Below are positions 18,725 through 27,392 of a stretch of DNA of 64,000 nucleotides, one piece after another. The stretch's first letter is position 1, and each line of letters opens with the position of its first letter. Below the pieces are notes generated by a model. That model was not told the DNA's origin. It worked only from the letters and a program-made list of their open reading frames with translations, and made no database searches. Made by a program: the position numbers and the translations under genes. Source of the DNA: Marinomonas hwangdonensis (GTDB lineage: Bacteria > Pseudomonadota > Gammaproteobacteria > Pseudomonadales > Marinomonadaceae); the NCBI RefSeq assembly GCF_003721245.1, contig NZ_RIZG01000011.1:16290-80289 (forward strand), in the 5' to 3' direction.

Positions 18725-18929
18725 TAAGAAATTGCGTTTTTGCCGTTCATCTAATGATCGATAATCAAGAGATCTCGCGTTCAAAAAATCTGCCTAATTC
18801 TACTCTGATACGCCTTTAGCGTCCACCGAATTGCCAAGAAAAGGGCCAAAAACACACGATTAAGCCCAGTTTTTTCTTGACTTTTTAGTCAGGAATAACC
18901 ATGTTCGGTGACTCACTGGGTATCAGGTT

Positions 18930-19481
18930 TTAGCACAATAAGCCATCAGCCACTTTTTGTGCCGCTTCATAGCCTTGCAAATTACCCAGCACAGTCAACG
19001 AAAAGACCATAGCCACCGCAGGGCCGCGGCCGGTTAAAATATTTCCATCCATTACCACAGGTTCATTAGCCAAATACTCAGCACCGATTAACCCCGCTTC
19101 AAAACCGGGATAACAGGTGGCTTGTTTATCTACCACAAAACCATGGGTGCCGAAGACCACCGCTGGGGAGGCACAAATAGCCGCCAACAAGGCGTCTTGA
19201 ATGTCGTGTTTTTCCAGCATGTCGATCAGCAACTCACAATCGCGCAAATGCTCAGCGCCCGGCATGCCACCTGGCAAGACAATGGCGTCAAATACTTGAT
19301 CTGCCACATCCGTTAACAAAACATCCGCTTCTAACTTAACGCCATGCGCCAACACTACTGGCTTGGTATCATGAATACTCGCTACCGTGACAGTCAGGCC
19401 ACCTCGACGCAGCACATCAATAATGGTAATCGTCTCAATATCTTCATTGCCATTGGCAATAGGAACTAATACTTTGCTCAT
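18930..19481 (-). CDS. DJ-1/PfpI family protein (YajL-like)
   Basis: 183 residues, one class I glutaminase-like domain. The conserved Glu is in GNEDIETITIIDVLRRGG (residue 13-17 region), and the reactive Cys in AAICASPAVV near 105. VLPGGMPGAEHLRD and RGPAVAMVFSL are typical of the DJ-1/YajL branch. Members act as thiol-sensitive chaperones or glyoxalase/deglycase-like enzymes; the exact activity cannot be read from sequence. It lies 22 bases after rimI on the same strand and probably belongs to the holD-like-rimI unit. Confidence 0.88.
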   Translation of the reverse strand: MSKVLVPIANGNEDIETITIIDVLRRGGLTVTVASIHDTKPVVLAHGVKLEADVLLTDVADQVFDAIVLPGGMPGAEHLRDCELLIDMLEKHDIQDALLAAICASPAVVFGTHGFVVDKQATCYPGFEAGLIGAEYLANEPVVMDGNILTGRGPAVAMVFSLTVLGNLQGYEAAQKVADGLLC

Positions 19482-19503
19482 ACTTTGCCTCTTTAAAAAT
19501 ACA

Positions 19504-19980
19504 TTAGATTCTTAACGTAAACAGACAGGCCGCTTCATGACCCTGCCCTGTTTGTCCTTTTTTCTCTATTGGATAGTAATTCTTTCGACGCCCAACCAAC
19601 TCGAACCCCAAAGACTCATAAAGCGCAATAGCACCCAGGTTCGACTCACGCACTTCCAACAATAGCTCACGAATGCCTTGCTGTGCGACGGTTTGCGACC
19701 AAACCATGATCAACTGTCTGGCCAGCCCCTGTCTACGGACAGAGGAATCAATCACAATTAATTCTAATTCGGACTGATCAAGCACCACCGACGCCGTCAG
19801 CCAACCTAACAAGTTTACAGAGGCGGCATCAAGTGACTCAATGACCCAATTCTTGCGAGTTTGCAAAGCGTCCGCTACGAGATTTTCGCTCCAAGGGTGA
19901 GGATTAGATGTGACATCAAGCTGAATAATGGCGTGTAAGTCAGACGCAATAGCCGGACGAATCAAAATAGGCAAGGTCAT
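19504..19980 (-). CDS. rimI: Ribosomal protein S18 alanine N-acetyltransferase
   Basis: 158 residues from the ATG at 19980, which has GAGGCAGAG upstream; the longer frame would overlap the preceding gene. It is a GNAT protein: VVLDQSELELIVIDSSVRRQGLARQLI near residues 60-85 holds the R/QxxGxA acetyl-CoA motif and NLGAIALYESLGFELVGRRKNYYP near 110-130 is the RimI signature with the Tyr pair. It acetylates the N-terminal Ala of S18. The gene directly follows a HolD-like gene, as holD-rimI in E. coli. Confidence 0.92.
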   Translation of the reverse strand: MTLPILIRPAIASDLHAIIQLDVTSNPHPWSENLVADALQTRKNWVIESLDAASVNLLGWLTASVVLDQSELELIVIDSSVRRQGLARQLIMVWSQTVAQQGIRELLLEVRESNLGAIALYESLGFELVGRRKNYYPIEKKGQTGQGHEAACLFTLRI

Positions 19981-20003
19981 AATTTTCTCTGCCTCAAAAG
20001 AGA

Positions 20004-20849
20004 TTAACGGAAAAGGCTCGATTGCATAATGTCCCACGCCTCTTTGCGCAATTCGGGAATACGATGTAGTTCAGACAAGCTGACAATGCGTGCGGCGGGA
20101 TATTGCTTTAATGAACTCTCAGCCGGCAAGTCATCAACCAACTGAGTAACCTGAGCACCCGCCAGCACTAACATGGGCTCTGTAGAAAACCCTTTAATCA
20201 ATCGAGTAAGGTAGCTTTCTAAAGCACCGAGCAACCAATCCGTGCGACCAATAAAATACGGATTTTTTAATGCGCCAGGCCAAGTAAAAGCACTGCCTTG
20301 CCACTCATCAATTGGCTGTTTTAGCAAGGCTTGGCCCATTTTCAACACCAAACGCTCAACGTCCTGTTCTTGCGAGAAGACGCTCGGTACATCGCTGATA
20401 ATCAAGAGTTTATTCGACAACGCATAGGCACGGACATCAAGACGAGCCACTTGATTATGGATGACAGGATCCGGCTCAACCACAATATCCACGGCCAATT
20501 CTTCAATGGGCTGCAAGTCCTCAACAAGGATTTCTGGCCCAGCGTTTAACTGCTCACGAAGGTTGTGAACCAAAGGAGCTTTTTCTTCTGACAATAATGT
20601 CGCGATTGGCTCCGGCGCTGGTTCAGCGGACCTAAACCCCGTTGATGACGGGAAACTTGAAGAACTGGACAAGGAAGAATCAGACGACGTTGCCACATCG
20701 ACAGGCCAAGGGTGAACTGGCATAAAAATCGTTCCAGTGACACTGTCCGTGGCAGACCCATTTTTCTCAATAGACAACCAAGACACGACACCTATTTGCC
20801 CTAAGCAATGAGTTTGAAACGCCTGTTGAAGGGGGAGTTCACGGGACAT
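20004..20849 (-). CDS. HolD-like protein, possible DNA polymerase III psi subunit with long insert
   Basis: 281 residues. Residues 8-28 (LQQAFQTHCLGQIGVVSWLS) resemble the chi-binding N-terminus of psi, which reads similarly in E. coli HolD. After a Ser-rich and acidic low-complexity stretch of about 100 residues, KLLIISDVPSVFSQEQDVERL and FTWPG near 150-190 resemble the psi core, and ELRKEAWDIMQSSL ends it like HolD. Psi links the clamp loader to chi and SSB. E. coli HolD has 137 residues, so this would be about twice as long because of the linker. The position immediately before rimI supports the call; sequence similarity is weak, and a structural model would settle it. Confidence 0.6.
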   Translation of the reverse strand: MSRELPLQQAFQTHCLGQIGVVSWLSIEKNGSATDSVTGTIFMPVHPWPVDVATSSDSSLSSSSSFPSSTGFRSAEPAPEPIATLLSEEKAPLVHNLREQLNAGPEILVEDLQPIEELAVDIVVEPDPVIHNQVARLDVRAYALSNKLLIISDVPSVFSQEQDVERLVLKMGQALLKQPIDEWQGSAFTWPGALKNPYFIGRTDWLLGALESYLTRLIKGFSTEPMLVLAGAQVTQLVDDLPAESSLKQYPAARIVSLSELHRIPELRKEAWDIMQSSLFR

Positions 20850-20994
20850 AATAACCTTAGTGTCAGGCTTAAGTTGCGGCCTTAAATAGGCACATTCATC
20901 GGTTTAAATCTTGGTGAGTAAATATACTCGTTTATGCGCCGACATGCCACTTGATGGCCTGATGCTTGCTAGAGATCTTTGTTCAACGCCTGTG

Positions 20995-21000
20995 TATAAT
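20995..21000 (+). promoter_or_regulatory. Candidate -10 box for the binding-protein gene
   Basis: A consensus TATAAT 64 bases upstream of the ATG at 21064; no convincing -35 box is at the proper distance. Confidence 0.3.
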
Positions 21001-21063
21001 CGCAGCGCATTGACTATCGCCTCATTCCAGGCTCTTTCTACATTTTAAAAAGGTAAAAAAAGC

Positions 21064-21852
21064 ATGATCTCCTTATTATCTCGTTTAATGGTTATCGCTG
21101 CAGTTTCAATAAGCAGCCTCAGCTTCGCCAACAGCTTGCCAGACCTTAAAGGTCGCACTATTTTAGCGGTCACTGAAAATGCCTACACCCCCCTTAACTT
21201 TGTTGACCCAGCCACCGGCAAAGGCATTGGTTGGGAATACGACGCCATGAACGAAATTGGCAAACGCTTAAACGCCAAGATTGAATGGCACCTCAGTAGC
21301 TGGGACACCATGATCCAAGCCGTCAAACAAGGCCAATACGATGTTGGCATGGACGGCATTACTATTAATGAAGAACGCGCCCAACAAATTGACTTCACCA
21401 TTCCTTACATGACGTCTCAGCAATTCATGTTGGTGCGTGCTGATGAAGATCGCTTTCAGGATGCCAAAACCTTTGCCGCCAACCCAGACCTGCAGTTTGG
21501 CGCACAACCCGGCACCACCAACTTCTATGTCGCAGTATACGATGTGCTTGATGGTGACGAGGGCAACCCACGCATTACTCTATTGGACACCTTTGGCGCA
21601 TCCGTTCAAGCTCTGAAGTCTGGCGATGTAGACAGCGTATTAATGGATGCCACATCAGCCCGCGGCTACATAGGCGCCAACCCAGGATCGTTTAAAATCG
21701 TTGGTGGCCCACTAGGTTCAGAAGACTTCGGCTTTATCCTGACTCCGGGATCTGACCTGGTTGAACCTATTAATGCGGCCATCACCAGTATGAAAAACGA
21801 CGGTACGCTGGATGCACTAAACAAAAAATGGTTTTTCGACTATAACCAGTAA
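21064..21852 (+). CDS. Amino-acid-type ABC transporter substrate-binding protein (family 3)
   Basis: 262 residues. A signal peptide (residues 1-22, cleavage after SFA) sends it to the periplasm. The mature part has the SBP_bac_3 pattern: [37 protein letters not shown], then [24 protein letters not shown] near 95-118 and a final [12 protein letters not shown]. It should bind a polar amino acid or related compound; the ligand cannot be predicted with confidence. A hairpin with a T-run separates it from the permease gene, which would allow more binding protein than permease. No ATPase gene is adjacent. Confidence 0.92.
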   Translation: MISLLSRLMVIAAVSISSLSFANSLPDLKGRTILAVTENAYTPLNFVDPATGKGIGWEYDAMNEIGKRLNAKIEWHLSSWDTMIQAVKQGQYDVGMDGITINEERAQQIDFTIPYMTSQQFMLVRADEDRFQDAKTFAANPDLQFGAQPGTTNFYVAVYDVLDGDEGNPRITLLDTFGASVQALKSGDVDSVLMDATSARGYIGANPGSFKIVGGPLGSEDFGFILTPGSDLVEPINAAITSMKNDGTLDALNKKWFFDYNQ

Positions 21853-21875
21853 CCTGACGTCATTAGCACACAGTA

Positions 21876-21910
21876 ACGGATGGTCTACTGTTTAGATCTT
21901 CCGTTTTTTT
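21876..21910 (+). terminator. Intercistronic hairpin between binding protein and permease
   Basis: ACGGA (21876-21880) with TCCGT (21900-21904) and an inner GGTCTA/TAGATC pair form a stem followed by seven T. It is likely a leaky terminator that lowers permease expression relative to the binding protein. Confidence 0.7.
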
Positions 21911-21950
21911 ATTGAAGACGACCAAGGAATGGTCTTGCCATGAATTGATT

Positions 21951-22757
21951 ATGCCCTTTAAAAAAACCGTAGAACGTACGCCCTGGTGGTTAGTCGCCAT
22001 TATTATTCTTGCATTGGTTCTATTATGGAACATGGTCGCTGACCAAAGCTATCAACGCATCGCCCGCGCCCTAAGCCAAGGACTACTCACCACCATAGGC
22101 GTGACATTTTCGGCCTTTGTACTCGCCAGCTTGCTCGGATTGCTTATCGCACTGGCTGGATTTTCTCGTCATCGCCTACTACGAGAATTTGCACGTTTTT
22201 ATGTGGAAATCTTCCGCGGTATTCCCGTGCTCGTGCTGTTATTCTATATCGCCTTTGTCGGCGCACCGGAAATGGTCAAAGCTTACAACTGGGTTTTACA
22301 GATACCCATTCAAGCTGGCTGGATAGATGAGGCCCGTACACGTGACTTTACCCTACTGTGGCGCGCTATTATCGCCCTTGCCATCAGTTACAGCGCCTTC
22401 ATTGCCGAAGTCTTCCGCGCAGGCATTCAAGAAGTGGGCAAAGGCCAAATAGAAGCCGCCAAAGCACTAGGGCTATCCAACTGGCATCGATTCCGTTTGA
22501 TCACCCTACCCCAAGCCATGCGCAAAATCTTACCGCCCCTTGGCAACGACTTCGTCGCCATGATCAAAGACTCTGCGCTCGTCTCGGTACTCGGCGTGCA
22601 AGACATCACCCAACTTGGCAAGGTATACAGCTCCTCCACCTTCCAATTCTTCGAAACCTACAACGTCGTCGCCTTCATGTACCTCGTACTGACACTCAGC
22701 TTATCGCTCATGATACGAGCTTTTGAAAGCCACCTAAGACGCAATGATCATCATTGA
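21951..22757 (+). CDS. Amino-acid-type ABC transporter permease
   Basis: 268 residues from the ATG at 21951; the frame is open from 21912 (TTG) and the Shine-Dalgarno AAGGAA lies rather far upstream, so the start is uncertain. It is a HisM/GlnP-type permease: several hydrophobic segments beginning WWLVAIIILALVLLWNMV, the FYVEIFRGIPVLVLLFYI motif near 80-98, and the EAA loop GIQEVGKGQIEAAKALGLS near 165-185 that contacts the ATPase. It presumably forms the channel for the preceding binding protein. The ATP-binding subunit must be encoded elsewhere. Confidence 0.9.
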   Translation: MPFKKTVERTPWWLVAIIILALVLLWNMVADQSYQRIARALSQGLLTTIGVTFSAFVLASLLGLLIALAGFSRHRLLREFARFYVEIFRGIPVLVLLFYIAFVGAPEMVKAYNWVLQIPIQAGWIDEARTRDFTLLWRAIIALAISYSAFIAEVFRAGIQEVGKGQIEAAKALGLSNWHRFRLITLPQAMRKILPPLGNDFVAMIKDSALVSVLGVQDITQLGKVYSSSTFQFFETYNVVAFMYLVLTLSLSLMIRAFESHLRRNDHH

Positions 22758-22794
22758 TTAAAAGCCACGACTAAAATGAGTAGTTCAATTGAAA

Positions 22795-23487
22795 CTACTC
22801 ATTTATAAAATTCCTCTTTAAATAGTCAAAGTAAGCTTTTTGGTTTTCGCTTGGGGTAAAAACATTACTCAGAATTACAAATAATAGCTTACATATATCT
22901 GATAAATTAATTAAATCAAATGAGTTCCAATCAGTATCTGTATGTTCATTTATTATTTGTAAATGAACTTTATTTCTTAAAGTTCTTAATGCTTCGAGTT
23001 TTTCATAAATAATTGGTTCATATCCAAAAATCTTTTTAGCTTTTGCACTTTTTATCATTGCGTCAAAGGTCATATGCTTCAATTTTGGACTATCTAATTT
23101 TTCATATAAGATCGTATCAATCTTTACTTGGACGCCACCGACTTTTTTAGAGTTACCTTTAAACTTGGTTTTCTCTTTCCACTCAGTGGTTGAATGTGCA
23201 TTATTTACAATAAGCATAAAATGTAAAACCGATTCGACAATACCAGCACCTACAAGAACAATTGTTTTTATCGTCTGAGTTTGCAGCACAGAACTTAACT
23301 TAAGATCCTGTAACACTCTGTCTTGGAACTCAATATATTGCAGATTGTATGCAAGGTTTTTCTTTAAAGCATAACAATGTTCATAACCTCGACCAGAATA
23401 AATAGCATTCCCTAACAAACCCTCAAGTTGAGCAATAGGCCTTGGATACCAATTGCCATCTTCATTTTTCCTAATTAACCCTGCCAT
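22795..23487 (-). CDS. Hypothetical protein with HEPN-like RX6H motif
   Basis: 230 residues; the ATG at 23487 has AAGG 8 bases upstream and is preferred over a TTG at 23505. The gene is clearly more A+T-rich than its neighbours, which suggests acquisition by transfer. The protein is mostly helical-looking and soluble, with a moderately hydrophobic TIVLVGAGIVESVLHFMLIV near 85-105. EALRTLRNKVHLQI near 185 fits the Arg-x6-His pattern of HEPN domains, often nucleases or partners in toxin-antitoxin and defence loci. No partner gene is adjacent. The family is not certain. Confidence 0.6.
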   Translation of the reverse strand: MAGLIRKNEDGNWYPRPIAQLEGLLGNAIYSGRGYEHCYALKKNLAYNLQYIEFQDRVLQDLKLSSVLQTQTIKTIVLVGAGIVESVLHFMLIVNNAHSTTEWKEKTKFKGNSKKVGGVQVKIDTILYEKLDSPKLKHMTFDAMIKSAKAKKIFGYEPIIYEKLEALRTLRNKVHLQIINEHTDTDWNSFDLINLSDICKLLFVILSNVFTPSENQKAYFDYLKRNFINE

Positions 23488-23542
23488 TACTGATACCTTA
23501 CTCAAACTGCCATGCAGTCAAAACAATATCCAGATACACACA

Positions 23543-23571
23543 AAAAAGCCAACACGAAGTTGGCTTTTTTG
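23543..23571. terminator. Bidirectional terminator
   Basis: AAAAAAGCCAAC, loop ACGAA, GTTGGCTTTTTT: a perfect stem with A and T runs on either side. It does not end an obvious gene; it may insulate the HEPN-like gene upstream region. Confidence 0.75.
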
Positions 23572-23624
23572 TGCTGCACATGGAAACAAGAATCCCCCCG
23601 CAGCCAATAACCAGAAGTCATGGG

Positions 23625-23676
23625 CGAATAACATTCCGACGAGGGAGGCGGTAGTTTCGAGGAAAAATGTTATTCG
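23625..23676. repeat. Hairpin repeat, divergent copy 3
   Basis: CGAATAACATT (23625-23635) pairs perfectly with AATGTTATTCG (23666-23676). On the minus strand the apex reads CTCGAAACTACCGCCTCCCT followed by CGTCG, matching the apex of the repeats at 8705 and 9121, although the stem arms are completely different. Confidence 0.6.
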
Positions 23677-23762
23677 GTCGATGGCAACAAGGCAGTTCAA
23701 GTAACATAAACAACCTCATCCTAACCTTACCCTTGGAAGACAAAAGGGGAAGGAATTAAGCG

Positions 23763-24245
23763 CTATAAAACGAAGGTAACCAAAGCTTGTAGGACAACAA
23801 AAGACATAATGCCAGCGAGAATATCGTCTAGCATGATGCCGAAGCCACCGTGTACATGTTTGTCTATCCAAGAAATCGGCCAAGGTTTCAGAATATCGAA
23901 TAGGCGAAACAGTACAAAGCCAAGCACGATGTAAAACCAACCCGCCGGTGCGAGCCACATGGTGATCCAGAAACCGACAAATTCGTCCCAGACAATGCCA
24001 GAATGGTCATGAACGCCTAGGTCTTTGGAGGTTTTTCCGCACAGATAAATCCCCACCAGTGACGTCACCACCAGCATAATGAGGTAATGAGTGCTGCTGA
24101 GGTCCTGCAACAACCACACAAAGATGGGCACGGCCGCAAGAGTGCCAAAGGTGCCTGGGGCTTTCGGCGCGGCGCCAGAACCAAGACCAAATGCTAAAAA
24201 ATGTATCGGGTTGCGCCATACCGACGCAGGGGCAGAATTCGCCAT
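23763..24245 (-). CDS. pgpA: Phosphatidylglycerophosphatase A
   Basis: 160 residues, inner-membrane protein with about four hydrophobic segments. Family motifs: AFGLGSGAAPKAPGTFGTLAAV at 18-39, GIVWDEFVGFWI near 83-94, and FRLFDILKPWPISWID near 112-127, which supply the acidic metal-site residues. It removes phosphate from phosphatidylglycerol phosphate. It follows thiL after 64 bases on the same strand, the common thiL-pgpA pair. Confidence 0.95.
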   Translation of the reverse strand: MANSAPASVWRNPIHFLAFGLGSGAAPKAPGTFGTLAAVPIFVWLLQDLSSTHYLIMLVVTSLVGIYLCGKTSKDLGVHDHSGIVWDEFVGFWITMWLAPAGWFYIVLGFVLFRLFDILKPWPISWIDKHVHGGFGIMLDDILAGIMSFVVLQALVTFVL

Positions 24246-24309
24246 AAAACCATTACCTATTGATTAAGTTACACACTAAAAATTCAGTATCAAACATTAA
24301 AAAATGCCA

Positions 24310-25260
24310 CTAAAAATGCTGAAAGCCAGTAATCTCACCGTCGTAGCCTTGCAGATTAAAGCCGTCGCTAACAATTTCGCCTATTTTGGTACAAGGCAGA
24401 CTGAGGGTTTGCGTGATTAAAGCAATCTCAGCCGCCTGCTCTTTCGGTGCGGTAAAACACAATTCATAATCGTCGCCACCGGTTAACGCCAACGCCACGG
24501 CAGACTCTGGCTGCCACTGCTTCAATTGCGCAGAAATAGGTAGACTAGTGGTATCAATGTTTGCCCCAACGCCAGAAGCTTTAAGTATATGCTGAAGATC
24601 CTGAGCCAAGCCATCGGAAATATCCATCATGGCATGGACAACTCGTTTGAGTGCCATACCACCAATTAATCGAGGTTGAGGACGCCAAAAGCGCTCATAA
24701 AAATAATCAAAGCGTTCACTAGACACCTGTAGCTCGCCGGTCACAATGGGCACCGCCGCCGCGGCATCACCCAGTAATCCGGTGACATAAATATCATCGC
24801 CCACTTTCGCACGGGAGCGCAAAGGCGCTTGCTCTGGTTCCACATAACCATGCACCTGCAACGTAATCGTCAGTGGTCCTTTGGTGGTATCGCCACCCAC
24901 TAACGCCAAACCAATTGGCTCAGCCAGTTCCGCCATGCCTTGGGCCAAACCGGCTAACCATTGCGGATCGGACTCAGGGATGGTTAATCCCAAGGTAAAA
25001 AACGCGGGTTTTGCGCCCATCGCCGCCAAATCACTCACACAACTGGCTACCGCGCGATAACCTATGTCAACAGGGTCTGCATCAAACGGAAAATGCCGCC
25101 CTTCCACCAAAGTATCCATGGAAAACACCAAGCTCTGACCTTGTGGCACCATCACTTGAGCGCAATCGTCCCCAATGCCCAACAAAAGATCCCCACGCCC
25201 CTGCGTACTGGCCATGACAGACGCTTGGAAAATATGTTGTATCAACTCGAATTCTTTCAA
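24310..25260 (-). CDS. thiL: Thiamine-monophosphate kinase
   Basis: 316 residues with a TTG start preceded by AAAGGAT. Motifs: LLGIGDDCAQV near 25 (metal and ATP), FSMDTLVEGRHFP near 45-57, SCVSDLAAMGAKPAF near 73-87, GGDTTKGP near 122, MDISDGLAQD near 213 and LTGGDDYELCFT near 260. The enzyme phosphorylates thiamine monophosphate to the active diphosphate. It normally stands right behind nusB; here nusB lies 6.5 kb upstream with unrelated genes between. Confidence 0.96.
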   Translation of the reverse strand: MKEFELIQHIFQASVMASTQGRGDLLLGIGDDCAQVMVPQGQSLVFSMDTLVEGRHFPFDADPVDIGYRAVASCVSDLAAMGAKPAFFTLGLTIPESDPQWLAGLAQGMAELAEPIGLALVGGDTTKGPLTITLQVHGYVEPEQAPLRSRAKVGDDIYVTGLLGDAAAAVPIVTGELQVSSERFDYFYERFWRPQPRLIGGMALKRVVHAMMDISDGLAQDLQHILKASGVGANIDTTSLPISAQLKQWQPESAVALALTGGDDYELCFTAPKEQAAEIALITQTLSLPCTKIGEIVSDGFNLQGYDGEITGFQHF

Positions 25261-25334
25261 CCGATGATCCTTTTTCCTGCATTAAAAGGGTTATAACAAT
25301 GAGGATACCGCATTGTTAACCCGATGTCAGAAGC

Positions 25335-25373
25335 AAAAAGGGCGGATTGCTTAGCACAATCTGCCCTTTTTGA
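25335..25373 (-). terminator. Terminator after the DUF6172 gene
   Basis: GGGCGGATTG and CAATCTGCCC pair with one G-U, flanked by A and T runs; 40 bases after the DUF6172 stop, usable in both directions. Confidence 0.8.
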
Positions 25374-25412
25374 ATGTCTTGTTACCGCTTCTTATTACCG
25401 AAATGGAAAGCG

Positions 25413-25706
25413 TTAGTCTTCTGTACGCTTAGCACGCATCTTAGGCGTTGGGATCACTTCTAGGTAAAACGATTTCCAATGCTGGCTTTGCGCCGAGCTA
25501 ATGTTGGTGTTGATGTCGCCTTCATGAATGGATCTGGCTTTGTCTGCGGTTTGACCGAACTTGCAATTAAATCCCCAAAAATCCATGCCTTCTGGCAAAG
25601 CTTTTTTGCGCTCCGCTTTGATGTATTGCTTCACTTCGTTTTTCGCCGCTTCGATAATGCGCTGGTATGAAAGTTTGGGGTGGGATAGAGCAAACGTCTT
25701 TTTCAT
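25413..25706 (-). CDS. DUF6172 family protein
   Basis: 97 residues, small and basic. It starts MKKTFALSHPKLSYQRIIEAAKNEVKQYI-like (first 29 residues), then KALPEGMDFWGFNCKFG near 38-52 and YLEVIPTPKMRAKR at the end, a pattern I recall as DUF6172, found in many marine gammaproteobacteria. Function is unknown. It is followed by a terminator and lies 93 bases from the FAD monooxygenase gene on the same strand. Confidence 0.65.
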   Translation of the reverse strand: MKKTFALSHPKLSYQRIIEAAKNEVKQYIKAERKKALPEGMDFWGFNCKFGQTADKARSIHEGDINTNISSAQSQHWKSFYLEVIPTPKMRAKRTED

Positions 25707-25799
25707 TATGATCCTAAAAATATTGGGTAAGACAGCATAACCACCGCCTTAGTACCCGCCTATGATAGCGGGTTGTAAGCCAATCAGCCACCGATATGC

Positions 25800-27239
25800 T
25801 CAGCGCCGTTGCAAACAACGGCCTCTAGGCTCGTCACTTTCATGCAAAACAATATCGGAATGCAAAAACTGCGCGGCCAGCGCTGAGCCTTCTACCTTTG
25901 GCGCGCTACGAGCCAGCATTTCGCTTTCAAAATCGTTTAACACCTGTTGGCGAATCCCCACTTCCCGCCAGTTCGATGAAGGTCGGCAACCTATCATGAT
26001 ACTGCGAGCCAATGCCAATGCGTCCAGTAAAGCCTGATTCGCGCCCTGCCCTTTAAACGGACTCATCGGATGCGCTGCATCACCAATCAAAGTGACGCCT
26101 TGCCCATGGGCTAGCTGGCTTGGATCAAGCAAGGCGCGATCGTATACCGGATAACCCGAAACCAGAGCCTCAGATGTGGCCGCCAAAATTTGCGGAACAG
26201 GACTGTGCCATTGAGTGCGTCGGCAAGCCTCGGCTTTTAACGCTTGAGCGCCTTGACGACTCAATGCCTGAGCATCACTCTCTTGCATTGGAAAACTTAA
26301 TTGCCACATCACGGCGTCGGACGAATAAGGCATGATATAAATTCTTTCTGTACCATTGGCGGTCTGAAACACGGTAGCAGAATCGAGCAAAGGACTGTCT
26401 AGATCATCCAGTTGGGCCAGCGGACAGATCCCCAAAATCACCATGCAACCCAAATAACGTAACGGCGTCGTATCTTCATCGATGAGCCACTGGCGTACCT
26501 TACTGCGAATACCATCGGCTCCGACCACAAGATCCGCATGGGCGGATACGACCTCACCGTCCACTAAGAAGCTCAAGGCTGAGCCATCTTTCGTCGAAGC
26601 GATATCCACCAGCTGATGCCCCCATTGGACTCTACCTTGTTCACCAAGCTGTTCCAATAATGACAAGCGTAATGACTGCCGCGCAACGTGTATATTGGTG
26701 CGTCGCAACGAGACATCCGCACCGGGCGGACGCCATTTTCGCATACCCCATTCTCCCACCACTTTGCCCTCTGTGGTGTGAACCAGATGGCGTGTCGAGA
26801 CAATGCCGTCTTTTAGCGAAAACAAGCCCAAGCCTTCAATCGCTTTGCTGGCTTGCTGCAAGGTCAGCCCATAGCCTTGTGAGCGTGCATTAAACCCAGA
26901 GTCTCGCTCGTAAAGCGTGAAAGGAATACCACGATGCAAACAGGCTACGGCCAACGCTACCCCACCAATACCGCCACCGATAATAGCAATATGTGGGTAG
27001 TTGTCATGATCTGGCAAAGGAGGACAAGATGCTGGAACCAATCCGGATCCAGCGCAAGTGACACAGTCGTCCAGATGCCCTTTAGGCCGCACGGGAGCAG
27101 GCCCTACACCTTTTAAGCGCTCAAATTCATCCAGCGCCCGCTGATAACTCAAACGTACCTTCTTGCGTAATCGACGGCTTTTTTGCCCTCGCCCCTGACA
27201 ATCCAGACACACAGTCCAACTCGTTTTCTCACCTTGCAA
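25800..27239 (-). CDS. FAD-dependent monooxygenase with N-terminal DnaJ-like Cys motifs
   Basis: About 479 residues. The start is uncertain: a TTG at 27239 has AAGAGGAA upstream; the frame also opens at a TTG at 27263. The first 70 residues carry two CxxCxGxG elements (CLDCQGRG and CVTCAGSG) separated by about 45 mostly basic residues, resembling half of a DnaJ zinc finger. Then a Rossmann FAD domain begins IAIIGGGIGGVALAVA, with ADLVVGADGIRSKVRQ (DG motif) and LIGDAAHPMSPFKGQGANQALLDA (GD motif) of the PHBH/UbiH hydroxylase group. The substrate is unknown. The zinc-like extension is unusual for this enzyme class. Confidence 0.85.
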   Translation of the reverse strand: MQGEKTSWTVCLDCQGRGQKSRRLRKKVRLSYQRALDEFERLKGVGPAPVRPKGHLDDCVTCAGSGLVPASCPPLPDHDNYPHIAIIGGGIGGVALAVACLHRGIPFTLYERDSGFNARSQGYGLTLQQASKAIEGLGLFSLKDGIVSTRHLVHTTEGKVVGEWGMRKWRPPGADVSLRRTNIHVARQSLRLSLLEQLGEQGRVQWGHQLVDIASTKDGSALSFLVDGEVVSAHADLVVGADGIRSKVRQWLIDEDTTPLRYLGCMVILGICPLAQLDDLDSPLLDSATVFQTANGTERIYIMPYSSDAVMWQLSFPMQESDAQALSRQGAQALKAEACRRTQWHSPVPQILAATSEALVSGYPVYDRALLDPSQLAHGQGVTLIGDAAHPMSPFKGQGANQALLDALALARSIMIGCRPSSNWREVGIRQQVLNDFESEMLARSAPKVEGSALAAQFLHSDIVLHESDEPRGRCLQRR

Positions 27240-27392
27240 TGTCTTACTTCCTCTTGGCGACAAGCCCGCTACCCCAGCTTGCCGTCCTGCTCAAAAAAAT
27301 CACTTAAATTACCGCCCTATTCATCCCAGAAAAACACGGCCTATTGGTGAGTGTGTTATGCCCGAAACGATGCCGGTTTTACATCAAATCAA

